Of a stretch of 64,000 nt of DNA, positions 16,563-23,844 are shown one piece after another. Both the position numbers and the translations under genes were made by a program. A model generated the notes under the pieces. It was not told where the DNA came from, did not search any database, and saw only the letters and a program-made list of their open reading frames with translations. How positions within the stretch are numbered: position 1 is the first letter of the stretch; each line of letters begins with the position of its first letter. The stretch covers positions 62,001 through 126,000 of the forward strand of contig SVLM01000001.1 of assembly GCA_015067945.1 (NCBI GenBank), in the 5' to 3' direction. The stretch comes from Oscillospiraceae bacterium. GTDB taxonomy: Bacteria > Bacillota > Clostridia > Oscillospirales > Oscillospiraceae.

Positions 16563-17786
16563 ATGTTACATAAGAAATTTTTGCTGCCGCTCATATGCTG
16601 TGCGATATGTGTCATACTGCTGTGCATTGTATTTCCACCGGCACAAGCGGCCTCTTCCTCGGAAATTCGTGAGCAGATCAATGCCATGGAGCAGGAACAG
16701 GAAAACCTTCGCCATGAAATGGAAAAGCTGGAGAGCCAAATTCAGCAAAATACCGATGAACTGATGGCCCTTGTTGCCAATAAGGCTGCCATAGACCAAC
16801 AGATCAATGTACTGCATAAGCAGATTTCCGTCAGCAATGATCAGATTGCGGCGTATGCACTGCTGATGGCGGACAAGGAATTGGAGTTGGAGAAAGCGGA
16901 GCAATATCTTGCTGAACTGAATGCCGCCTACAAAGCACGTGTTCGTGCTATGGAAGAGGAAGGCCAGTATTCCTTTTGGCAGGTTCTCTTTGAATCAAGA
17001 AGCTTGTCTGATTTTCTGGATCGATTGAATATCATCGAGGAAATTGCTCGTTCGGATACCAAGCGGTTGAAGCAGCTGCAGTTTACCGCCAATCTTGTTG
17101 CACAGGCAAGGGAAGAGCTGACCGTCGAAAAGCAGGCACTGGAAGCTGCTCGTTTGCAGCTGACAGCGGATCAACTGTCCCTTCAATTAAAATCAGAACA
17201 AGCAACAACCATTGTTGCGGAACTGATGGACAAGGGGCTGGAGTATGAACTGTTACTGGATCAAGCGGAGCGGGACGAGCAGGCACTTATGGAGGAGCTC
17301 GCCAAGCTGGAAGATGACTTTGACGATGCGGTATATCAGGAGTGGCTTGCGACTTATGTGCCGCCCACCACAGCACCGGCAACCCCGCCCGTCAGCGACA
17401 GCGGCTGGCTTACGCCGGTAACAAATTACCGTCTATCCAGTCCTTTCGGTATGCGTCCGCACCCCATTCTGGGCTACGACCGTATGCACAACGGTATCGA
17501 TATGGCCTGCCCGGCCTGGACACCCATCTATGCTACCCGCGGCGGCAAGGTGACGATTGCAAAGTATTCAGATTCTGCTGGCAACTACGTTCAGATCAGC
17601 CACGGTGACGGCTATGCATCTGTCTATATGCATATGATTCAGTATGTGGTTTCTTACGGTGACTATGTGGCTCAAGGCCAGTTGATAGGCTATGTGGGAA
17701 ACACTGGTCTATCCAAGGGTAACCACCTGCACTTCGGCATTTCCTATAACGGAACATATGTCAATCCTATGGAATATATTGGATAA
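16563..17786 (+). CDS. Murein hydrolase activator / M23 peptidase with coiled coil (EnvC/PcsB-like)
   Basis: About 407 residues. A signal peptide ends near residue 30 (PPAQAAS), a long coiled coil (about 35-250) follows, then a proline/threonine linker and a LytM/M23 domain (about 285-405) with SSPFGMRPHPILG, HNGIDMACP and GNHLHFG; the zinc-binding H...D and HLH motifs are intact, so it may be catalytic. Such proteins act outside the membrane on peptidoglycan crosslinks, often under FtsEX control. ATG 16563 is used because TTGGAG sits 6-7 bp upstream; the track start TTG 16551 lies within that ribosome site. Confidence 0.92.
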   Translation: MLHKKFLLPLICCAICVILLCIVFPPAQAASSSEIREQINAMEQEQENLRHEMEKLESQIQQNTDELMALVANKAAIDQQINVLHKQISVSNDQIAAYALLMADKELELEKAEQYLAELNAAYKARVRAMEEEGQYSFWQVLFESRSLSDFLDRLNIIEEIARSDTKRLKQLQFTANLVAQAREELTVEKQALEAARLQLTADQLSLQLKSEQATTIVAELMDKGLEYELLLDQAERDEQALMEELAKLEDDFDDAVYQEWLATYVPPTTAPATPPVSDSGWLTPVTNYRLSSPFGMRPHPILGYDRMHNGIDMACPAWTPIYATRGGKVTIAKYSDSAGNYVQISHGDGYASVYMHMIQYVVSYGDYVAQGQLIGYVGNTGLSKGNHLHFGISYNGTYVNPMEYIG

Positions 17787-17788
17787 AG

Positions 17789-17816
17789 AACACAGGGCAT
17801 TTTGCCCTGTGTTTTT
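17789..17816 (+). terminator. Terminator of the M23 gene
   Basis: AACACAGGGCA, loop TTT, TGCCCTGTGTT and TTT: an 11-bp stem with U tract. Confidence 0.9.
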
Positions 17817-17850
17817 ATGTAGGGACCGGCGTCTGCGACGGTCCTGATTG

Positions 17851-18165
17851 TTACATAAATAAGTAAAGTGCCAGTGTTAGCAGAGCGGAATTTTTCTCTT
17901 CCTGGCAATCTGCAGACATAAGTAACAGCAACACGATAATCAGTAAATCTCCCGTGTCCAGATCCTTCGGAATTAGTCGACGAAGAAAATCTCCGGCCTT
18001 GAACGATGGTGGTGGCATATGCTTAGGCTCCTCGCTGTGTGTCGATTCAGGGCAGGGAGCTGCTTCTGACTTTTCCTGTGCCTGCTGCCGTCGCTGTGAC
18101 ACACCGGAATTTACCGGACTTCGCCGGTGAGAGCCATCCGGCTGCGGGATATAACGGTTGTACAT
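17851..18165 (-). CDS. Unknown small protein with hydrophobic C-terminus
   Basis: 104 residues from ATG 18165 (AGGTGA just upstream; the longer track ORF overlaps the preceding gene by about 70 bp). The N-terminal half is polar, proline- and glutamine-rich (RYIPQPDGSHRR). The C-terminal part reads DTGDLLIIVLLLLMSADCQEE then LLTLALYLFM: two hydrophobic strips separated by an acidic patch. It follows the next gene by 4 bp in a three-gene minus-strand cluster. No function is recognised. Confidence 0.7.
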   Translation of the reverse strand: MYNRYIPQPDGSHRRSPVNSGVSQRRQQAQEKSEAAPCPESTHSEEPKHMPPPSFKAGDFLRRLIPKDLDTGDLLIIVLLLLMSADCQEEKNSALLTLALYLFM

Positions 18166-18169
18166 ATCG

Positions 18170-18544
18170 TCACCTGCCTGGAAGAAATATGGATCCGGCA
18201 CCGCCCAACGCAGTGGTTGCGATCCCGGCGATCTTGGCTGCACGCATGGCTTTTTCCAGCTTTATAATTCTATGCTCACTTAGGTATGGCCGCAGAGCCT
18301 TCAGCAGGTTCTGCTGATTCCGGTCGATTCCGGATTGCTGTGCGATTCCGATCATTTTCTGAATCGTGCCGGGATCGATACCGCCAAGCATCCCCTGCAA
18401 CGGTGTGCTTGATGGCATAGAAGCCGGCTCGTTGACCGGCTCCGGTTCCTCTTTTCCACCCAATGCCTGAGCCATATTCATGATCTGCGACATCATTTCC
18501 GGGTTGGCCAGTATGGAGTTTAACTTCTGTTCCATTTCATCCAT
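18170..18544 (-). CDS. Unknown conserved-type small protein
   Basis: 124 residues. A methionine/asparagine-rich helical N-terminus (LNSILANPEMMSQIMNMAQ), a proline linker, then LLKALRPYLSEHRIIKLEKAMRAAKIAG and a glycine-rich tail. No catalytic motif or signal peptide. It overlaps the upstream 77-aa gene by 8 bp and is followed 4 bp later by the 104-aa gene, so the three are one unit. Function unknown. Confidence 0.72.
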   Translation of the reverse strand: MDEMEQKLNSILANPEMMSQIMNMAQALGGKEEPEPVNEPASMPSSTPLQGMLGGIDPGTIQKMIGIAQQSGIDRNQQNLLKALRPYLSEHRIIKLEKAMRAAKIAGIATTALGGAGSIFLPGR

Positions 18545-18770
18545 TTTGTTTGCCTCTTAATTGTTTCAGCAGTGCCATTGCCTGCGGAGAATTCATCATG
18601 GATGCCATTGCTTTTTTAGCCATGGTGTAATCACCGGCTGCAGCTCGGTCCATCGCAACCTGCAGCTGATCACCATGGGTCTGCTGCAATAATGTGAACA
18701 GCTGCATACCGGCATCACTCTCAGCAATTTTTTTGATTTGCTCAGCGGTAAAATCGGGCAATCGTTCCAT
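18537..18770 (-). CDS. Unknown 77-residue helical protein
   Basis: 77 residues, first gene of a three-gene cluster; GGGAGG lies upstream of its ATG. The sequence is amphipathic helical (FTAEQIKKIAESDAGMQLFT, then KKAMASMMNSPQAMALLKQL), with no cysteine and no membrane segment. Similar wording (NPEMMSQIM versus NSPQAMALL) suggests it and its neighbour share a related helical motif. Function not recognised. Confidence 0.72.
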   Translation of the reverse strand: MERLPDFTAEQIKKIAESDAGMQLFTLLQQTHGDQLQVAMDRAAAGDYTMAKKAMASMMNSPQAMALLKQLRGKQNG

Positions 18771-18848
18771 AAACCAACGCCTCCCATTCAGTTTCTTGCC
18801 TGCTTAACAATACTATATGCACAGAAATAAAAAATGTGCCCATCGGTG

Positions 18849-18877
18849 TGGAAATTTCCGAATCTATGTGATATAAT
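18849..18877 (+). promoter_or_regulatory. Promoter before the phosphoesterase-coaX pair
   Basis: TGGAAA, 17 bp, TATAAT, about 28 bp before the start codon. Confidence 0.55.
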
Positions 18878-18904
18878 AATCAAAAATACAAAGCAGGTGA
18901 TGGT

Positions 18905-19402
18905 ATGAAAATTCTTGTTTTGTCTGATTCCCATGCCGGTCTCAGCTTTATGCGTCGCGTGATCCGTTGCGTGAAACCGGATGCTGTGGTTCATTTGGGC
19001 GATTTTCATGAAGATGCTGAGGTTATGGCGGAGGAACATCCTAGTATCCGTTTTCATATGGTTCCCGGCAACTGCGATTTCCATCGCCTGTTTAATTGCG
19101 GACCGGAGATCCTGTGCTATGATGTTTGCGGCGTCCGGCTGTACATGACCCACGGCCACAAGCATGAGGTCAAGCGGACCATGCTTCCGCTCCTTGCAGA
19201 CGCCCGGGCGGCAGGTGCTGCTGCGGCACTGTACGGCCACACCCACACGGCTGTATGCTATCAGGAGGAAGATGGCCTGTGGGTACTTAATCCCGGTCCT
19301 TGCGGCAGCTCCGGTGGCAGCGTTGGACTCATTGAAACAGATGGGAATATGATTAAAGCCTGCCGGCTGTTAAGGCAGGCAGACTTGGAGGTAACTGTAT
19401 GA
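18905..19402 (+). CDS. YfcE/MJ0936-type metallophosphoesterase
   Basis: 165 residues with the full calcineurin-like metal set: DSH near residue 8, GD (HLGDFHED), GNCD, a THGH block and GHTHTA. Family members are cytoplasmic phosphodiesterases with broad activity in vitro; the natural substrate is unknown. In many Firmicutes this gene lies beside rdgB/rph, but here it overlaps coaX by 4 bp. Confidence 0.9.
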   Translation: MKILVLSDSHAGLSFMRRVIRCVKPDAVVHLGDFHEDAEVMAEEHPSIRFHMVPGNCDFHRLFNCGPEILCYDVCGVRLYMTHGHKHEVKRTMLPLLADARAAGAAAALYGHTHTAVCYQEEDGLWVLNPGPCGSSGGSVGLIETDGNMIKACRLLRQADLEVTV

Positions 19403-20166
19403 TTCTGGCAGTGGATATTGGCAATTCCAACATTGTCATTGGCGGCGTGGAGGGCGACCGTATTGTTTTTGAATCCCGAATTCGCACCGATGCCACCAAA
19501 ACCTCCGATGAATACTGTGTTGACCTGAAGATCCTGCTGGATGTTCAGGGGGTCGATACATCGTCGATTGAAGGTTCCATTATCGCATCTGTTGTTCCTC
19601 AGGTGCTCAATTCCTTCCAGACAGCGATCTTAAAGCTCACCGGAAAGACCAGTCTTGTGGTAGGCCCAGGTCTGAAAACCGGACTGAATATCAAGATTGA
19701 GAATCCAGCCCAGACCGGTGCCGACCTTGTGGTTGGCTGTGTGGCCGCACTGCGGGAGCATAAGCCGCCCCTGATCGTTGTGGATATGGGCACGGCAACC
19801 ACTGTTGTCGTGCTGGACGAATCCGGTGCATTGATCGGCGGCTCCATCAGCCCCGGTGTCAAGATTTCCATGGACGCTTTGACGGAGCGGACAGCTCTGC
19901 TACCCGGCTTACAGCTGGATCAGCCCAAGCGAGCCATTGGCAAGAACACCATCGATTGTATGCGAAGCGGTATTATGCTGGGCACTGCCTGCATGCTGGA
20001 CGGCCTGATTGCACGAATGGAAGCTGAGCTGGGATGCAAAACTACGGTTGTGGCCACCGGCGGCATTGCAAAATTTGTTCTGCCCATGTGTCAGACCCCT
20101 GTCATTTATGACAAGGATCTGATCATCAAAGGCCTTGCGGCACTGTATCGGGATAATAAGCGTTAA
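19399..20166 (+). CDS. coaX: Type III pantothenate kinase
   Basis: 255 residues, ASKHA fold. DIGNSNIVIGG at the N-terminus binds phosphate, GADLVVGCVAAL and DMGTATTVVVLDESG are the CoaX signatures, and IGGSISPGVKISMDAL follows. It phosphorylates pantothenate, the first step to coenzyme A, and is not feedback-inhibited by CoA in known members. It overlaps the phosphoesterase gene by 4 bp, and its stop overlaps the stop of a convergent small gene. Confidence 0.96.
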   Translation: MILAVDIGNSNIVIGGVEGDRIVFESRIRTDATKTSDEYCVDLKILLDVQGVDTSSIEGSIIASVVPQVLNSFQTAILKLTGKTSLVVGPGLKTGLNIKIENPAQTGADLVVGCVAALREHKPPLIVVDMGTATTVVVLDESGALIGGSISPGVKISMDALTERTALLPGLQLDQPKRAIGKNTIDCMRSGIMLGTACMLDGLIARMEAELGCKTTVVATGGIAKFVLPMCQTPVIYDKDLIIKGLAALYRDNKR

Positions 20167-20315
20167 ACAAACATCAAAAACAACACTGCCACAGTAAGTC
20201 CGATAATTGCTGCGGCGGTCAAAGCGGTGTCGATGGCCTTGTCGATGCGGTACTGACGGTCTGCGGCATTTGGGTAGGGTCTGGCAGTGACTTGCTGAAT
20301 AACAGTTTTGTTCAT
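20163..20315 (-). CDS. Small single-pass membrane protein, unknown
   Basis: 50 residues from ATG 20315, which has AAGGAGG 6-8 bp upstream (the track start further upstream has no such site). A polar N-terminus (NKTVIQQVTARPYPNAADRQ) precedes one C-terminal membrane helix (ALTAAAIIGLTVAVLFLMFV). The stop codon overlaps that of convergent coaX by 3 bp. Function unknown. Confidence 0.65.
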   Translation of the reverse strand: MNKTVIQQVTARPYPNAADRQYRIDKAIDTALTAAAIIGLTVAVLFLMFV

Positions 20316-20423
20316 GGTTGTTTCCTCCTTGGTTTTGCTTGTAATTGGAGTATACAACACATTAAGTACAATAAAACGGACCAAACAAAAGAATTCACGC
20401 ACATTTTTTCGTATATAACCCGG

Positions 20424-20452
20424 TTGCATCTCGATGGAAAATGTGCTATGAT
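20424..20452 (+). promoter_or_regulatory. Promoter of the 139-aa membrane protein gene
   Basis: TTGCAT, 17 bp, TATGAT, about 28 bp before the ATG. Confidence 0.65.
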
Positions 20453-20479
20453 TAGAAAAACGAAAATGGGGGAGAGCCA

Positions 20480-20899
20480 ATGAACTTCCTTGAAACAGTT
20501 ATGGAAAAATGGAATACATTCACAGCCAAGGCGAGGCCGGTGTTGGAATCTGCCCAAAATGTCTGCACCGAGACGGGCCGAGCTGTGAAGAATGTCAGTA
20601 GCTACGTTATTAAAATGCGTAAGATATTTCTGGCAATTCCGGTGGTTTGGGGTGCCATTTATATGGCAATTTATAACGAAGCAAATCTGCCGGCGATTGT
20701 TGGCTTGGATCTGCAGACCAACGGTGACTTTGGCATTCAGGTCATTCGGGAGCTGGCAGTGTTGGGCCCGGTGGTCATTACCGGTGTATGCCTGCTTCTG
20801 ATGTTCTGTTCCCGCCGATTGCTGACTCCATGGCTGGTCAGTATGTTTTCGCTGCTGCTGCCGGTCATTATCCTGATTACCAATACCTTTCCTGCATAA
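20480..20899 (+). CDS. Membrane protein of unknown function
   Basis: 139 residues. The first about 45 residues are amphipathic and soluble, followed by three hydrophobic segments (IFLAIPVVWGAIYMAIY; LGPVVITGVCLLLMFC; LVSMFSLLLPVIILIT). GGGGGAGAG precedes the ATG. A strong terminator closes the gene, so it is a single-gene unit. No family recognised. Confidence 0.72.
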   Translation: MNFLETVMEKWNTFTAKARPVLESAQNVCTETGRAVKNVSSYVIKMRKIFLAIPVVWGAIYMAIYNEANLPAIVGLDLQTNGDFGIQVIRELAVLGPVVITGVCLLLMFCSRRLLTPWLVSMFSLLLPVIILITNTFPA

Positions 20900-20954
20900 T
20901 ACTGTCATTGTGAGCCAGTGATCACACTGGCGTGGCAATCTCCCGGTTATAACA

Positions 20955-20985
20955 AAAAAGCGTGCTGATTTCAGCACGCTTTTGT
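20955..20985. terminator. Bidirectional terminator
   Basis: AAAAGCGTGCTGA, loop TT, TCAGCACGCTTTT: a perfect 13-bp stem between two convergent genes. Confidence 0.9.
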
Positions 20986-20987
20986 CA

Positions 20988-21608
20988 TTATTTAAATAAA
21001 TCCAACAGTTCATCAGTTGTTCTGACAATTTCTGCTCCGGCCTCCTTCATTTCTGTGATGTCGCCATAACCCCATGTTACAGCAACTGGCTGCAGCAGAT
21101 TCTCCTTCGCACCAACTACATCGAAAATTGTGTCGCCGACCATAACACCGCCTGGACCGCTGCGGTCAAGCAGAAAAGCGATCACATCTTCCTTTTTACT
21201 GCGGCTATCATCGGCGGTCGCACCGCAGATGATCTCAAAGTATTGAGCAAGCTCAAAATGCTCCAAAATCTCGATGGCCATATGCTCCGGTTTGGAGGTA
21301 GCTACAAACAGCCGATGCCCTCGGGACTTCAACCCATCCAGCAATTCGCGGATACCGGGGTAGGGGAAATTCTCAAACTTGCCAAGGGTAACATACCGTT
21401 TCCGATACACGGCAATAGCTTCATCCACCCGATCCACCGGAACACCGAATTTGGGGAAAGAATCCCGCAGGGGAGGACCTACAAACACCCGCAGGGCGTT
21501 ACGTTCCGGAATTGGTAAACCGAAGTGTTCCAACGCAGCAATGGCACAGTTGATGATGCCCTCACCGGAGTCGGTTAATGTGCCGTCTAGGTCGAATAGG
21601 ATGTTCAT
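20988..21608 (-). CDS. HAD-family hydrolase, phosphoglycolate-phosphatase-like
   Basis: 206 residues with the HAD motifs: FDLDGTLTDS at residues 5-14 (nucleophile and acid/base aspartates), VATSKPE (motif II), a lysine in SRSKKEDV (motif III) and MVGDTIFDVVGAKEN (motif IV). The cap domain lies between motifs I and II. It is closest in layout to the Gph/PgmB group, which dephosphorylates small metabolites. The exact substrate is not deducible. Confidence 0.88.
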   Translation of the reverse strand: MNILFDLDGTLTDSGEGIINCAIAALEHFGLPIPERNALRVFVGPPLRDSFPKFGVPVDRVDEAIAVYRKRYVTLGKFENFPYPGIRELLDGLKSRGHRLFVATSKPEHMAIEILEHFELAQYFEIICGATADDSRSKKEDVIAFLLDRSGPGGVMVGDTIFDVVGAKENLLQPVAVTWGYGDITEMKEAGAEIVRTTDELLDLFK

Positions 21609-21729
21609 ACACCACTGTCCTTTCTCTGTTTAGGTTAGTATAGCATAGAGCAGTAATTTTCGCAACCGAAGTAATGCTTTTTGGAAAGGCAGAATATAAT
21701 TGCAGCCTATCTCGTTTAAGACTGAACTC

Positions 21730-21944
21730 ACGAAAAGTGAAATTGTTCACTACACTCACGGTGAGATTATTTCCCTGCGGAAATTGTGATATTTATTGCT
21801 AACACGTCAAGTGAAATCAAATCCACCCACCGCCTCAGCGATTTCACACGCCGAAGGCGTATTTTATATTGCGTAGCAATATTTCACTCACCCGAAGGGT
21901 GAATTTTGTTGCAAAACCGACTTGTCGAAACAAGTCGGTTTTGC
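21730..21944. repeat. Array of mini-hairpins separated by ATTTCAC words
   Basis: This gene-free stretch holds five small perfect hairpins: ATTTCC-ctgc-GGAAAT, ACGCC-gaa-GGCGT, ATATTGC-gta-GCAATAT, TCACCC-gaa-GGGTGA and GCAAAACCGACTTG-tcgaaa-CAAGTCGGTTTTGC. Between them the word ATTTCAC (or GTGAAAT) recurs four times. The last hairpin would also act as a terminator. It looks like a dispersed non-coding repeat element; the rest of 21610-22055 shows nothing else. Confidence 0.6.
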
Positions 21945-22055
21945 TGGAAAGGTGGCATAAATCAACCACCCTACGCATATTGGATTGAACTCACGAGAAT
22001 CAATTTTTAAACTGCGCCTTACTGCGGTTTTGTCCATACATTCTCTACGCTCTGA

Positions 22056-23078
22056 TCACGGTTTCTTCTCTGGTTCTCTTGTTGTTTTATCCAGTGCAGC
22101 GATCATTTGTTCCTCGAAGTTCGTAGCATTTGCTCTTACCGCATGAATATCATTAATTATCTTTCCAACTGTACCATCAAATATCTCGTTATCCAAGCAA
22201 ACATTGATGATCTTCTTTTCAAATGCATCTGCCGTTATAATCTCTATTTTAACATCCTCGGATTTGACCGAGTTTGCCGATGTAAAAACAATTAAATTTT
22301 TTGAAGATTTGATTTTTTCACGCAAAACCTTGCGCCAATTATCTCCACCTCGAATTCCGGTGTCGTACCACAACCGGAACCCGATCCGCTGTAAAATATG
22401 GAGTTTTTCCTCAACTTTTGTTTTATCTCTATGCGAATAACTGACAAAAATATAATCGTCGGGGCCAACATAGGGAAGTGCAACTTTTCGTTGGGAATTC
22501 AGTTTGACTTCAATGCTTCTGGCACGTTCAATAATCCCGTCAAGTTGCAGCAAAAGATTCTTTTCGTTAAATACCGAATCCTCTCCACCGTACAAAACAA
22601 TATTATCAAAAAGATTGGGATTATCTACATAAACATGCTTCAATGTTCTGCCGGTTGTCAGCCGTTGCTGGCGGCAAGATTCATCATAGCAAAGTGTTAC
22701 ATTTTCAAGAGTGGCATCGTCTATATACACATAAATCAGGGTAACGTAATTTCCGTAATCGGCTTTCAAGTTTTTCAAAAAATCAATATCCGAGCAAGCA
22801 ACCGATGTAAAAATATCTTCCGCACCGTTTGCAGCCCTCTCAAAATCCTTTTTATTAAACCCTACCAAACGATTGTTTACCAGGTACGAGTAGTCACACT
22901 GACTCTGAATTTCATCCGGTGTGGAAAACACAGAAAATCCGTCCGCTGAAATCGACGTGATATCCTCTTCGCTGCTGGAATAATAGATTTTTTCCATACG
23001 TTTGAATCCGCTGGCATCAAAATGAGAACGAACCCTCCGTCCGATTTCTCCCGTAAGTCCATACAAAACAATAAACAT
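22056..23078 (-). CDS. TIR-domain protein with a guanylate-kinase-like N-terminal region
   Basis: 340 residues. The C-terminal part (about 205-325) is a TIR domain: YIFVSYSHRD, FRLWYDTGIRGGDNW, then SANSVKSEDVKIEI, which contains a glutamate in the place of the NADase catalytic residue. The N-terminal part (about 1-190) begins FIVLYGLTGEIGRRV and its overall pattern recalls guanylate kinase, but the P-loop lacks GK[S/T], so it is more likely a sensor than a kinase (inference). Bacterial TIR proteins often act in phage defence by depleting NAD. The gene is visibly AT-rich, stands alone, and lies beside tRNA genes and a repeat array, suggesting acquisition by transfer. Confidence 0.75.
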   Translation of the reverse strand: MFIVLYGLTGEIGRRVRSHFDASGFKRMEKIYYSSSEEDITSISADGFSVFSTPDEIQSQCDYSYLVNNRLVGFNKKDFERAANGAEDIFTSVACSDIDFLKNLKADYGNYVTLIYVYIDDATLENVTLCYDESCRQQRLTTGRTLKHVYVDNPNLFDNIVLYGGEDSVFNEKNLLLQLDGIIERARSIEVKLNSQRKVALPYVGPDDYIFVSYSHRDKTKVEEKLHILQRIGFRLWYDTGIRGGDNWRKVLREKIKSSKNLIVFTSANSVKSEDVKIEIITADAFEKKIINVCLDNEIFDGTVGKIINDIHAVRANATNFEEQMIAALDKTTREPEKKP

Positions 23079-23341
23079 ATCCGCCGCCCAGCCTTTCTTT
23101 CCGAAAAATTACTATAATAACTATGACTTTTAAACCGTTTGTTCTTTTATACTACAATAAAAATCAACTATTTGCAATAGGTTTTGAAAATAATATCCGT
23201 TATTCCCAAAAACAGGATGTGCGTCTTCTGTTGAACTTGTTATTGCTTTTGCAAGGCTCAATCTCTCCCAACCCGAATGCTATATTTTAAGCCAAAACAC
23301 ATAAAAGGTAGCATCAAATGGCGGCCTCTTCGAATTCCATG

Positions 23342-23387
23342 CCGCCAATAAAAAGACCAGCCTTATGGCTGGTCTTTTTATTGGCGG
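23342..23387 (-). terminator. tRNA operon terminator extended into a 21-bp perfect palindrome
   Basis: CCGCCAATAAAAAGACCAGCC, loop TTAT, and its exact complement. On the minus strand it terminates the tRNA-Arg/tRNA-Ser transcript. The outer bases copy the encoded GCCA end and the first two acceptor bases of tRNA-Ser. Confidence 0.85.
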
Positions 23388-23470
23388 AGAGAGTGGGATT
23401 CGAACCCACGGTGGGTTGCCCCATCACCAGTTTTCAAGACTGGCTCCTTAAACCGCTCGGACATCTCTCC
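23382..23470 (-). tRNA. tRNA-Ser(TGA)
   Basis: The minus strand gives a 7-bp acceptor (GGAGAGA/TCTCTCC), a long variable arm, the T-loop GGTTCGAATCC, discriminator G and encoded CCA. The anticodon loop CTTGAAA gives TGA, reading UCA. Its T-arm translates to the well-known false peptide ERVGFEPT in the track. Confidence 0.95.
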
Positions 23471-23476
23471 GTTCAT

Positions 23477-23553
23477 TGGCACACCAGAAGGAATTCGAAT
23501 CCCCGACCTTCCGCTTAGGAGGCGGACGCTCTATCCTGCTGAGCTACTGGTGC
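23477..23553 (-). tRNA. tRNA-Arg(CCT)
   Basis: The minus strand gives acceptor GCACCAG/CTGGTGT (first pair G-U), anticodon loop CTCCTAA (anticodon CCT, reading AGG), T-loop GATTCGAATTC and encoded CCA. It is 6 bp upstream of tRNA-Ser, in the same transcript. Confidence 0.93.
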
Positions 23554-23667
23554 ATATTCCGCTCGGTTATTGTAACGAAAAAAAGTCGTTCTGTCAACAA
23601 AAACAGATAGATTATTTTCCGTTATCAACATATACTGTCCGGTAGATGATGAAGAGGAGGATAAAAT

Positions 23668-23748
23668 ATGGAAGAAAAGAATGAAAGAGCTACAGATATT
23701 GATGATCTGATCTTTGGTGAGGAAGAATCCGGGCCAAGTCAGCGGTGA
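23668..23748 (+). CDS. Possible 26-residue acidic micro-protein
   Basis: AGGAGG lies 7 bp before an ATG that opens a 26-codon frame ending in TGA (starts EEKNERATDIDDLIFGEE). It is highly acidic, with no membrane segment. It is too short for the ORF track. The ideal ribosome site is the only support; it could also be chance, and it precedes the prfB promoter. Confidence 0.4.
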   Translation: MEEKNERATDIDDLIFGEEESGPSQR

Positions 23749-23774
23749 AAACCGGGATTTTTTGGGAATACCTC

Positions 23775-23803
23775 TTTACAGATGGGCTAGTTTCGGCTAT
23801 AAT
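23775..23803 (+). promoter_or_regulatory. Promoter of prfB
   Basis: TTTACA, 17 bp, TATAAT, about 40 bp before the ATG. Confidence 0.78.
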
Positions 23804-23844
23804 ATTACGGAAAAATCGAAACTGACAGAAATGAGTGCCTTTCT

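Noticed and set aside
21730-21944. CRISPR-like array
   Set aside because: Recurring ATTTCAC words are too short and irregular, spacers are hairpins, and no cas genes are present.
23318-23518. 66-aa ORF containing ERVGFEPT
   Set aside because: Well-known false translation of a tRNA-Ser T-arm region.
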